The notes under the pieces were generated by a model, which worked only from the letters and a program-made list of their open reading frames with translations, searched no databases and was not told where the DNA came from. From the NCBI GenBank assembly GCA_009746045.1, contig RPFO01000164.1, positions 4,063,765 through 4,127,764 of the forward strand: a DNA stretch of 64,000 nt, given 5' to 3'. The translations under genes and the position numbers were made by a program. Of the stretch, positions 43,762 through 64,000 are shown piece after piece. The stretch is from Mesostigma viride (Eukaryota > Streptophyta > Mesostigmatophyceae > Mesostigmatales > Mesostigmataceae). The number at the start of each line of letters is the position of its first letter. Position 1 is the first letter of the stretch.

Positions 43762-46700
43762 ACGGGGATGGCACGTTTCAAGGAACACTACGTGGACATT
43801 ATTGGCATTTCCCGGAAATTTGACACCCTAGACGCAGGAAAGTGCAACAGCCAGCTGGTATCCGAAGCCGCCGAGGCATTCAAGGCAGAGTTCGCGAGGG
43901 TAAGCACCGAAACTCGAGGTATAGTGGCGTACGAGGCCAGATGGGCCCAATTTACTCCTCTGACGACTCACGCGTCGCCCCTCGGACGCTGGCCCATTCT
44001 CCCCCGTATTTTTTTCTGCTTGCTTCTAGCGCGTTTGGTTACGGTGTTCGAGACGTCAGCTCATTATTCGGTGCTCCATATGCCCTGATACGTTGGCTCC
44101 ATTGTCGCCGTACGCCTCAGGTTCAGCAATTCCTCGACGGCAAGCTGCGCGCATGCAACGACGTCCTCGTGTGCCTCGTCTGCAACCTGATGGCCTCCGC
44201 GGAAGTCCCTGACGATGCCAAGGCTGGCTGGCTGCACGCGCAGGAATACTGTGCGGACCGCATCGGCCAGGACTTGGTGGAAATCGAGACATTCACACTG
44301 CAGGTGCGTTCCTGGGAAAAGGGCATGCATTGACAGTATGCAAATGCACGCCAGCCTATATCGCGCCGCCATGCTGTGGTGACCAATTGAGTCCAAAATG
44401 ACTAATTGCTGGGCTTCTCCAGGAGCAGCATCCTTAATAAGAAATTTATTAAAACTTAATATCTGAAAACGTTATCCACTGTGGTATCGGTGGATCCTAT
44501 TGCTAATTGTAGCCCAATCACATGTGCCACCAGCCTGGCGCCGTGTTACGTGCGCGGCAGTCGATTCTGCCCTCATAATGCACCGACCCTGTCAGGATAG
44601 CCCACCAGTTTAACAACTGGCTTGGCAATTAGCTTGAGGGTCCATCCACCTTCACATAGCAGTCCACAGCACTGCCATTTTTGTGCTGGCATAATTGTCA
44701 GTGCGCTCGGTCTTCCTCTAGAATCGCCTGGTTCTTCATCAAATCAGCTGGCCAGCCATGAGCCAGCCAGCCAACCTGTCAGCCTGCCAATCTACCCGCC
44801 CACGCGCCCGCCACCCTGGAGACAAACGAGCAAACTTGGTTAGGGGCTGACGGACCGAACGCATAACTGATTGACCTACCCACCCATCAGTCATTCCGCC
44901 ACCTTCGCCCCCCCTGACCGCCCCCTTGACCCCACCCCCAACCCACTTGAGCCACTCTGTGCCTCACCCACACAGGCACCTGCTTTTTTGCCGGCCTCGC
45001 CACCCAGATCATTTCCTTGTCCCTGCCGCCCGCAAAGGCACAACATTTTTGCTCAATCCTTATCGCGCGCTGTCAGCTTCAAGGGCTGCCTTCGATTGCT
45101 TGCGCGTCAATATCTGTGCGAGTCATTATACTAAAGTAGAATACTACTAAGACAACAGTTGTATAAGATAGGTCGTTCTATTATAATGTAAACACAATAT
45201 TTTGTAGGACCTGTAGCTCATCTTCAAGCAATGCAGTTTGCAATCTAGTCGTCTCACGTGGTGGATTGCCCTCTGGTCTTCTTTTGCTTGTGCAGGCCAA
45301 TGGCCGTGTTCCCTGCTCATGTTCTTTACGGTTCACGATCCCGCGGACCACGTTCCCGGATCATCTTCCCTCATCATGTACGCCCCAAGCAGGCACCCTG
45401 TCCTTGCTCCTTGTTCATGTGTGGATCCTCCCCCACCTGTCAACTCTGACCGCCCTCCTGGCCCTCTCTCACCCCACCGTGGGCCGCACCATGCCCCATC
45501 CATACCAGAATGCACGCTGCTTCGAGTCCCTGGCCATGAAACACGGCGAGGGGACCGGAGACCCCAGCCTGCTAGGGTGGGCGAGAGAGCACGTAGCCCT
45601 GGCGTTTGTGCCCGACTGCCAGCAGAAACTGTCCGGCCTCACCCTGGGCCTCAGCGATGCGTACGAGTTGCTTCGTGAGACGCACGCGGGCATCCACAGC
45701 GCAGACACGGTGTGGCGCGCCCCCGAGATGTTCAAGCGGAGAGTCACCAAGTTCTGGGTGCCCCTCGACAAAGTGATGCCCCTGAAAGTGTGAGTGTGCC
45801 ATAGAAAGATCTGGACGGGCAGCTCTTCCATGTTGAGGCATGGTCGCCCTTTGTGCAGACTCTTGCTGTTCATTCATCCATGACGGACGTGTGGTATCCT
45901 TGGATCCGTGTCGGCACGGCTGGGGTGTGGTTGCGGCCATGGGGTGGCGCGTGTGTTTCTCTTGAGACGAAAGCGTGTCGCCCCAACGATGTGTGCAAGG
46001 CCGCATCATGCGCTGGTCGTGTGAGGATGGCGGAGTGAAAAAGTGGTGGCGAGCAAGGCTGGGGAAGGGGCTGCAAAAGGGCCATATTATAGGGCGCGTG
46101 ACAGGACATGGGAGAGGACAAGCACTACTCACGAGTAAGGACACGTGAAGGGCGCGATATGCAGTTAAGGGCACGTAATAGGGCCCACGCGAGGGCAGAT
46201 AAGAGGGCATGTGAGGGGAAGGACATTTGAAGGACACTGAATTGCAATGTAGTGGTATGGCGTACCTGGGAGCCGCTTTCACGATGGCATGGCATTTCTG
46301 ACAGCCGATTCCGCGGGCTAGCTAGGGCTTCCCTGGGCTAACCTGGGCTAACCTGGGCTAAACTGGGCTAACCTGGGCTAAACTGGGCTAACCTGGGCTA
46401 ACCTGGGCTAACTCAAATACTGGTCAGTCGATATGTCTCATGCGTGCCGTCACACATGGCATGTGGTTGGGTCCCCTCTGCATTGTTCACTCGCTTTTTC
46501 CGTGGCTGTCCAGTATGCTTATGAACAGTGAGTGGTAGACCACGAGTTTATAAGCAATCAGCTTATCGATCCCCCCCCCTTTTCTTTCAACGCATGACTT
46601 GATCAATTCACTCTTGTGCCGTCTAACCCTGCGGAGATCTGCCTTCCACCACTTCATGCGTGCTCAACAATCCCTCGCCTCACCATTCCCTCTCCCATCA

Positions 46701-49700
46701 TCCCCTCGCCCATCATTCCCTCTCCCACACATCCCCTCTCCCATCATTCCCTCTCCCATCGTTCGCCCCCATCATGATCGTCCGCGCCCTTGTCCCCAGC
46801 TCGCTCGTCAAGCACCTGCCCATCCTCATATTCGGCCGTGACCGCAAAAACGACCTCAAGGACGTGATCAACGACGGCTTCCTGCGCGCAACAGACGCCA
46901 GCTCCATTTCATCAATATACCTGGACAACCCGGCGACGTTCGAGCTGTACGCCGGCCGGCGACGTGGTGACGGTGGCGCCGCCTTGTTCCGCCGGCGCTG
47001 GTACGGGGACCTGCAGTCCCTGGCGCCAACCACCGAGGTGCGCGGGCGATGGCTTCTGTGCCTTCGCGCACTAGTGCTGGCGGCACGCGAGATTACCTTT
47101 GCAAGCAAGCCAACCATGTTCTTTATAGGCTTAATCCTGATCAAGCTGTGGAATGGAGAAAAGGATTGCTGCCCCTTTTCTTCCTGTTTGTGTGTCGATT
47201 GTGTGCTGATTGTGTTGATTGTTGGTGAGTCTTCTTCGTATGTGCTGCCTCCACCTGCGCGTGGCCACCCTGTGATTGGAACGTTCCATGTTGTGACCGG
47301 TTTGCGGCGTGGCGTCGACAGACGTTCATGGAGCGCAAGCGCTACCTGCGGCCCAGCCCTCACCAGAGCAAGCACTCCATCAAGGAGCGGTTCGTGTGCC
47401 AGAATCAGCACGTGGGGCCGCTCGTGTCCGGCAACATGCCTGTGGACGAGCTGGTGCAGTGGGCGGTGGCCACGGGAAAGGCGGCGGGCGACAGTGTCCA
47501 GAGAATGGAGGCCCTCGCGCGGGAGTACCTGGACGAGCTGTCGCGGCGCCACCTGGCGGAGATCCTGCGCGTGGCATACCGGCGCACAGCACTGCAGCTC
47601 GATGCCTCCAACGACGTGCGCATCTCGCTGGACACGGACGTGAGGATGCTGCCCTGCAGGTGCGGGCGCAAGCAGCGATGGAGACAACGGTAGATCGGTC
47701 AAGTGGTCTACCCCATTGGTGTTGGTGATTCCGGCTGCATGTTGCCATCAACGTTCGGTAGATCGGTCAAGTGGTCTACCCCATGGGTGTTGGTGGTTCC
47801 GGCTGCATGTTGCCATCAACGTTCGGTAGATCGGTCAAGTGGTCTACCCCATGGGTGTTGGTGATTCCGGCCGCATGTTGCCATCAACGTTCGGTAGATC
47901 GGTCAAGTGGTCTACCCCATGGGTGTTGGTGATTCCGGCCGCATGTTGCCATCAACGTTCGGTAGATCGGTCAAGTGGTCTACCCCATGGGTGTTGGTGA
48001 TTCCGGCCGCATGTTGCCATCAACGTTCGGTAGATCGGTCAAGTGGTCTACCCCATGGGTGTTGGTGATTCCGGCCGCATGTTGCCATCAACGTTCGGTA
48101 GATCGGTCAAGTGGTCTACCCCATGGGTGTTGGTGATTCCGGCCGCATGTTGCCATCAACGTTGTCATGTGTCGTCCTGCGGCTTCGGCCACAAGCAGTG
48201 ACCCCCAGCAGGGATGTCAGGGTGTGGAGCAAGCTCTTTTTGCTACTTGTTCTGGGAATCTGCCCAAACCCTCTTCCCCCTGCATCCACACCCCTGTATT
48301 GACCCCTGTGCATGAAAAGCCCGTGGTCACTGATTGCTAGCATACAGGGGGCGACATAGGCTTCATGCTTGCTGCTCTGCCAGAAGACACAGTGCAGCAG
48401 AGTCTCCGTGCTATAGATGGATCACCTGCACCCGGTCACCTGACAGCTTCACGCTTTCAAGGCCAGATACCTCCCAAAGGACGCGTACCCCAGATCATAT
48501 ATCACAGCACCTCATGGCCTGACAATACCCTCTCACTCTCCACCTGAACTGACTTTGAGTCTCTACCATTACACGTCACCAGACTGCGGGCGACGGCTCT
48601 CTCACTCCCTTGTCACACCATGCTGTGAGTCCGCGCACACGGCGCTACTCTTCACCCTCTACGACACTACTACTGCACCCTACACAACTCTACTTTCACC
48701 CTCCATGACACTACTTTTCGCCCTCCATCGTTCTCAGTCCTGGGTGTTGGCTACTACGCTCTGCCCGGCCCTATACGTGTGGACGTTGAACAAAATTAAT
48801 GTGGATGAATGAATACGAACGTGGACACCATGCAGCGCCGCACCGGGGGACCTAGGGGCCACGCTGCCCTTTGCCGTGCTCGAGCTCAAGCTCAAAGGGG
48901 AGTGCCCACCTTGGATGAGGGATGTGCTGGGGGGGGCATTTGGCCTCAAAGAGGTGCCCGAGTTTTCCAAATACGTGGCCGCGGTGGAGGCGCTTCTCCC
49001 TGATATTGCCAAACAGGTATGCCACACAATTGCTTTGCGAGGCAACTGCCTTGCAATGCAACGTGCAACTGGTAGCTACTTTTAGGATCCAGTTGGATAC
49101 TGTCCATGGGTTAGTTAGAGTGGTTGGCTTTCCATGTCTGGCAGCAGCCTATTTTACAGCACATGCAGCAGCCTTTTCAACAGCCTATTCACTGCCTACC
49201 TATCAGGTAGGCTGCCACAAGGCTGAGCCCACAACTTGGACACACCAACATGGGACTGCGTACAACGACTGATCCACCTTCTGAAGGGTTTGCTGACCTA
49301 GCTCTTAGAATAGTAAGTGTTGTACTAATCATGGGAATACGTACAACGACTGTTCCCCCTTCTGAAGGGGTTGCCGACCTAGCTCTTAGAACAGATTCTA
49401 AGAGCTAGGCCATTGGTACAAGTGTTGTACTAATGAATGGTGGTCATTCATTCATTTACTGTGTTCTACGCCAGCCTTGTGGAATAGTAGCGCTATTAAC
49501 TCCTGCGCCAAGGATTCGTCGACCATTTGCATGGATATCGGAGGGTGATCGATGGGTGATACATGTGGGGCAGTAGACCACATAGCCTCACACTGTTTTT
49601 CCGCCTTTGGGCTGTTAGGAAACATTTGTGGTTGTAAGATCTTCAAGAAACTGCTTACTTATAATTATGCTCTTTGGGATTGTAGAAAACATTTTATCCG

Positions 49701-50289
49701 TTATTAGAGCGCTATGGTGTTGCACACATGCTGATTGCTGCTTGTCTTTCGTAACCTCGCTGTCTTTGCGCACGGCCTACCCCCCAAAGTTCCATGTATC
49801 TCCTTTGTTGCTTGCCATCAGCAATTCTCGATTCTGCAATCAAACCACTGATCCTTCCAAGAAAACAGGCAATAGTTTGTTTGTAGTGGTTGCTGTTTTC
49901 TCTCTGTTTTTTTTCAGTTTTTTGTTTGTTTGTTTGTTTTCCCTGTTTGGATTTCCAGTGGCTCGATAACTTGCCCCAACACTTTCTTATTTGCTCGTTG
50001 ACATAGGTCATGGTCTCCTAAACGCAATCCTGCGCCTTTGCATGTGCCCTTACGTGCTCCGCGCTGCGGTCTTGAACAGGTCCAGGAGGGATCAAAAATA
50101 GCTGCACCATTGGGTGGTCAGGGTGGCGTCCCACTGGCACCCGGTGTGAATGGCCATGCAGACGCTATGGAAGTCACAGGTGTTGATGGTGGTACCCCAA
50201 CGATGTCTGGCAATAAGAGAGAACTCAGCCAGGTTATTGGGGGAACTGATCACGAACCCAGAGAGAAGCGTGGCACTGCCGTGCTGTAG
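43762..50289 (+). CDS. VTC4: VTC4-like SPX-VTC polyphosphate polymerase
   Basis: Exons 43762-43899, 44121-44303, 45509-45789, 46800-47037, 47322-47659, 48836-49016, 50080-50289 join in phase and give 522 aa; the first exon is upstream and uncertain. The N-terminal ~150 residues align with an SPX domain (FKEHYVDIIGISRKF; QQFLDGKLRACNDVLV; IETFTLQ-NARCFESLAMKHG), which senses inositol pyrophosphates. The VTC catalytic tunnel follows: FKRRVTKFWVPLDKVMPLKV, LVKHLPILIFG, SSISSIYLDNPATFELYAGR, FRRRWYGD, FMERKRY, SIKERF, ALQLDASNDVRISLDTDVRM, LPFAVLELKLKGECPPWM and VPEFSKYVAAVEALLPDIA. VTC4 makes polyphosphate from ATP at acidocalcisome or vacuole membranes. The C-terminal exon is hydrophilic, with no transmembrane DUF202 region as in yeast VTC4, so it would rely on a separate VTC1-type anchor. 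The link between 47659 and 48836 is the least certain. Confidence 0.9.
46333..46412. repeat. 10-bp repeat CTGGGCTAAC
   Basis: Eight tandem units with CTGGGCTAAA variants in a VTC4 intron. Confidence 0.9.
47689..48165. repeat. 68-bp minisatellite in VTC4 intron
   Basis: Seven nearly identical 68-bp units beginning GGTAGATCGGTCAAGTGGTC, 29 bp after the exon end at 47659. Each contains an imperfect GTAGA-TC...GTCTAC inverted repeat. Confidence 0.95.
49256..49450. repeat. Direct and inverted repeats with a perfect hairpin
   Basis: Two ~60-bp direct copies (GTACAACGACTG...CCTAGCTCTTAGAA) at 49260-49312 and 49341-49391. The second ends in a perfect 14-bp hairpin, CCTAGCTCTTAGAA-CAGA-TTCTAAGAGCTAGG (49378-49409). 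Confidence 0.8.
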
Positions 50290-50594
50290 TGGCCCAGCAA
50301 ACCCAGGCACGCTGGCCTAATAGCTGGACATAATCCAGCTGGACCTTTTCTTCCAGTGGATTCATGGCATTTACGCGCCAGAATATGGACCTGGTAGTGC
50401 AGACCTAGGTTGTGCATGCGGAGCATCTATGGCTTTGGCTTCGTGATGTTGGTGGCCATCAACAGTGGTCATGGTTTGCTGGCATGTCATTGAAGTTGAG
50501 TATTTATGGCATAAAATTCATAAACATTCCTTCAATCTATTCTGGTTGTAGCACTCCCGTGCAGTGGTCAATAGAGTGAGTAGTGTATGGAGCC

Positions 50595-51960
50595 CTATAC
50601 TAGTCCAGTGCAGGACCTTGAAGAGCACGCGCTTGAGATATCCTAGCTCGCCGAGGTCCGGCCTTCAAGTGCCAGTAGCTAGGGGTTGAGAGTCCGAAGC
50701 CTGGCCCAGGCCAGGCCAATGCGGGTGTCCATGTCGTCGGCGGTGTCAGGGAGCATGCTCCCCAGCAGTTAATTAATGAGGCGTTCACGGCCGGTCTGGT
50801 ACCACGGACCCGTCCAGGAGCAGGCGGGAGGGGTGGCGGGCGACCAGTCGTGCCAAGCTAGCGCGCCATCGCCGAGCGGTTTTGACGCGAAGTCTCCAGG
50901 CCCAAACAGTCCAACCGGGTCTGGATGCGCTCGAAGTCAGGCCGATATCGATCGATGAGGGTCGAGTCAATCCGCATAAATCACGTCGGCCAGACGATCG
51001 ATACGGTCCAGAGGCATCGCCGCCTCCGATCGCTGCGGTGGTTAATTGCGGATATTCGATCCAAGCCAGGCTCGAACCCTTTGATGGCGACAAAGCACGC
51101 ACGTACCTGGCGCATGACGTAGTCCACGACGATAATGAACAGGTATGGGGACAGCGGACAGGCCTTGCCACACCCCGTTAAGTGAAGGGGGAATGGCAAG
51201 GTGGTGCGCCTTCCGCAGTGTGCACGTTACCACCTGTGAGCCCTCATAGAGCCGGCGAATGGCCGGTAGCAATGAGGGGTAGGGGCACGCGATCCAGAAC
51301 GATGATAGCTCAAAGGGCCTGATCCCAGAGGACACATGCATGAATTGACATGCATGCATGCAGTAACCACCGATCCACCCGGACTCTGCACCTAGCCCTT
51401 GCATGTTTTCACATCCTCTATCTACATATGCCGGTATTTCAAACGAGATTAGGCAGCGTAGGATAGCATTTGTAGGACATCTTGCTCGCACCAGCCAGGT
51501 CGACACCGCCCTTGGTCTGGCCGGCCCCCGGCCAGCGGCTTGGCCAACCAGGGCGGCATATCTTGACCTGGCCGGCCTGGCCCGGAGGACATTCCTAGGA
51601 AGCTAGGCATACCTGCCATGAACTACACCCAGATATTGCTGGCCGACCTAGTGGTCCGCCAGCTCAGTTTGAACATTCACTCCCTCTCTCTTGCTTGGAC
51701 TGCCATGCAGAACAAGAAGAGGTGGCAGAAGATTGTCCAGGCCCACACGCCAGCCCCTGTGGGCAAGCCACCTCCCCCCAAGAGGAAGGGGCGTTTTGCT
51801 GAGTAGTGTAGTTAGGATTTTCTAGACTAGATAGCTTAGAGTTGGGTTAGTTCGCTTAGGCGGCTTCGTCTACCTCCACCCATCCCGCAAGAAATATGTG
51901 CTACATGATCTCGCAACGGAGGCATGTTATCATTTAATTTAATTTTAATTTTGATGTATG
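50595..51960 (+). mobile_element. LINE copy C with inverted 5' part
   Basis: The 3' part is on + (51425-51960): ISNEIRQRRIAFVGHLART, HSLSLAWTAMQNKKRW, end GKPPPPKRKGRFAE and stop at 51806, then the shared 3' UTR and an AATTTAATTTTAATTTT tail. The 5' part is on - (51340-50595): RT motifs LLPAIRRLYEGSQ, GCGKACPLSPYLFIIVVDYV and KGFEPGLD, ending before the joining region. The two parts are adjacent in opposite orientation with a short deletion between them. Both frames are broken. Confidence 0.8.
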
Positions 51961-53140
51961 CCAGTACTAGCCATATCCGGGACCTCGGACACCTATTCTG
52001 TAGCCAGTCCATGCACGACGATTAACATAAAGTCAACGAAGACGTAAGTCTAGGGAATATATCAAGGAGACAACCAGCAGTAGTGTAGATTAGCCAGGCT
52101 TAGCTTAGCACGTGGCCCACGTACGCGCCTATGCGCATGTGCGCTTATATCTGGTTGTCTCCTTGATATGATGGGACTCCCCACGAATGATGCTTTAAGA
52201 ATTTAGCCCAGCTTTGCCTATGCAGAGAGCTACTCTCTGTTGAGACGCCAGGCCTCTAGCCATTGTAATTAGCCATGACATCTGATCTTCCACCCTATGC
52301 CCGCACCTTAGCTGCTGGAATACATAGTGGTGCAGGTACACTTTGAGCAGGTGTAGTTTACACCCAACCCTTGCAGGAAGTAGCCCAGAGTGTATAAAAA
52401 GCCATACGCCCCTTCCCAGGGATATGTGCTATACATGTACTCCCAACGAAGATATGTTCCAATTTAATTTAATTTGATTTAATGACGTATCGACTGATTC
52501 ACGTGGGTACCAATAAAGGAATCTTCACCCCCTATACACAATGAGAAGCTAGGAAGCAGGGCGCCCTAGCTTCCCTCACTGTCTCGATTTACTAGGGGCA
52601 CCTGAAACATATAGCGGTCTCTTCACATGGTGCGGGTGCAGCTGCATGTGGGTGCAATACAATCACAAGAAAGCTGTAGGCTGACGCAATTAAAGCCGAT
52701 GCGAAAGTCAGTAACCCGGAATAATGTGAGCCATTTTCATATAACAACGCTTGGGATGATTTGATTTAATGTTGCTGCAAAACATGATAACATCTTGGAC
52801 ATGCCGTTCAGGCGCATGGCTATAGACTGCATGGCCCGTGTCCGGTGCATGCATGGCCGGCTCAACCGATAGATCAAAATCCTGCAGTGCACAGTCCGCA
52901 TGCATGAACTAACATGTCTCACATGTGCCCAATGCTGCAAGGTCGATTATAAACAACACGTTGACGCCATGCAATAAATAAAAGGTTTTAAAGGGTCAAA
53001 TGTGTCTCCGACATTCATTGATGAAACTCTGCTTACTAGGATCACCACAAGCTTCAAGGCCGGGGCCCAGATCTACAATATCGTACCCCAGGTAGCTCAG
53101 GCCTACGCTGGTTGTCTCCTGTATACATCCAGGAGCCTTC
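51961..53140. other. Intergenic region with short mobile-element pieces
   Basis: Contains an inverted pair of ATATCAAGGAGACAACCAG (52059-52077 and 52151-52169), a short element ending in the LINE-type tail (52410-52485), and a ~80-bp repeat (52500-52582) also present at 10828-10905. No gene recognised. It includes the 3' UTR of the TRF4-like gene. Confidence 0.6.
52059..52169. mobile_element. MITE-like element, 19-bp perfect terminal inverted repeats
   Basis: ATATCAAGGAGACAACCAG and its exact inverse complement face each other across a 73-bp interior. Single ends of the same sequence occur elsewhere in the window. No target duplication could be defined. Confidence 0.5.
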
Positions 53141-63312
<10,172 letters not shown>

Positions 63313-63540
63313 CTGCGCACACGCACGGGTGGCCACGATTGGTAGACCGGAGCCCCCAGGTGGGTGGGTGGGCCGCGCCAGGTGGGTGGGTCACTTAGAT
63401 AGGTGGGGATGACCACCAGGGTAAGAGGGTGGGTGAGTGGCTGCGCAGAAGCCCAGGCATGCAGGGCGGCAGATACGTGCAGGTCTAACGCGGAGATGGC
63501 AGCGTCACCGGACACGACACAACGTCGCGAACGACAATTG

Positions 63541-63564
63541 TTTAGGGTTTAGGGTTTAGGGTTT
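63541..63564. repeat. Interstitial plant-type telomere repeat (TTTAGGG)3
   Basis: Three perfect TTTAGGG units plus TTT inside a TRF4 intron. This is the telomere repeat of most green algae and land plants. Confidence 0.85.
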
Positions 63565-63828
63565 CGCCACAACAAACCACCGACTCACCAAACAGCACAG
63601 CTCCTGGGCAAAACAGGTTGGCCGGGCTATGCTGTTTTCCCCCCTCCTCACGCAACGAGGTAAGACACTTCATCGCAACGCCCCCAGCAAATCCCATGGA
63701 CATGCTGTCACCCTCGCCTGTGGACATGCTTGCGCTTGTGTGCAGAGCAGCAGCACGATTACTGTGTTTGGCTGCGCGACTCTACTCCACCAGGACATAC
63801 CGTCCCAAGATCCCGCACACCCGAGCCC

Positions 63829-63872
63829 ACACGCACGCACACACGCACACACGCACGCACGCACGCACGCAT

Positions 63873-63907
<35 letters not shown>

Positions 63908-63911
63908 CACA

Positions 63912-63999
<88 letters not shown>

Positions 64000-64000
64000 C
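63829..64000. repeat. (ACGC)n microsatellite
   Basis: ACGC tetranucleotides with ACAC variants run to the right edge of the window. Arg/Ala/Cys/Val ORFs here are artefacts. Confidence 0.95.

Noticed and set aside
44064-44396. - strand ORF with FHQVLADAVRTVF
   Set aside because: Antisense of the SPX exon 44121-44303.
46660-47702. 327/329-aa ORFs on both strands over the VTC exons
   Set aside because: The + ORF reads exon 46800-47037 in frame but runs on through the intron into the wrong frame of the next exon; the - ORF is antisense.

Overview
Eukaryotic nuclear DNA, most likely from a flagellated green alga. Three things point there. The cap-binding protein CBP20 has the land-plant/green-algal form of its cap-binding segment (VDFDWGY...GRQWGRG). 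A short interstitial run of the plant-type telomere repeat TTTAGGG sits at 63541. A complete ciliary IFT56 gene is present. No protist clade can be fixed from the sequence alone; a repeat-rich prasinophyte would fit. All recognisable genes except one are split by many GT-AG introns, and most lines of open reading frame in the window are simple-repeat or antisense shadows.

Layout: 641-1160 (-) is the first exon of a DJ-1/PfpI-like, probably plastid-targeted protein that runs off the left edge. 2384-5502 (+) is a large unidentified protein with an Arg-Asp repeat and one apparent frameshift. 7235-11947 (-) is a four-exon mRNA export adaptor (UAP56-binding motif, CCHC zinc knuckle, RPNGDLVLNSGG domain). 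It is head-to-head with CBP20 (12824-20030, +, six exons), so two nuclear cap/export factors share one upstream region. 20810-26375 is a transposon graveyard (LTR-element remnant, two 5'-truncated LINE copies). 26998-34918 (-) is IFT56/TTC26 in nine exons, 554 aa. Head-to-head with it, 36143-40540 (+) is a three-exon coiled-coil protein. 40541-43260 is repeat-rich spacer. 43762-50289 (+) is a VTC4-like SPX-VTC polyphosphate polymerase. 50595-51960 is a LINE copy with an inverted 5' part. 53141-63312 (-) is a TRF4/PAPD5-type non-canonical poly(A) polymerase whose 5' end lies beyond the right edge and which carries a 3.8-kb satellite in one intron.

The most striking thing is a recurrent pattern in the introns. 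In at least ten introns from five unrelated genes, the last 10-45 nt of the upstream exon together with its 5' splice site is found again, once or as a tandem array, inside the intron just downstream. The 72-bp array and probably the giant 43-bp array in the TRF4 gene belong to this class, and so do a 517-bp duplication in CBP20 and an in-frame duplication in the coiled-coil gene. This looks like a genome-wide process of donor-anchored tandem duplication that enlarges introns and multiplies 5' splice sites. Other mobile DNA includes a MULE-like element with a 10-bp target duplication, a pogo-like element with TA duplications, and a dispersed short repeat (ATATCAAGGAGACAACCAG).
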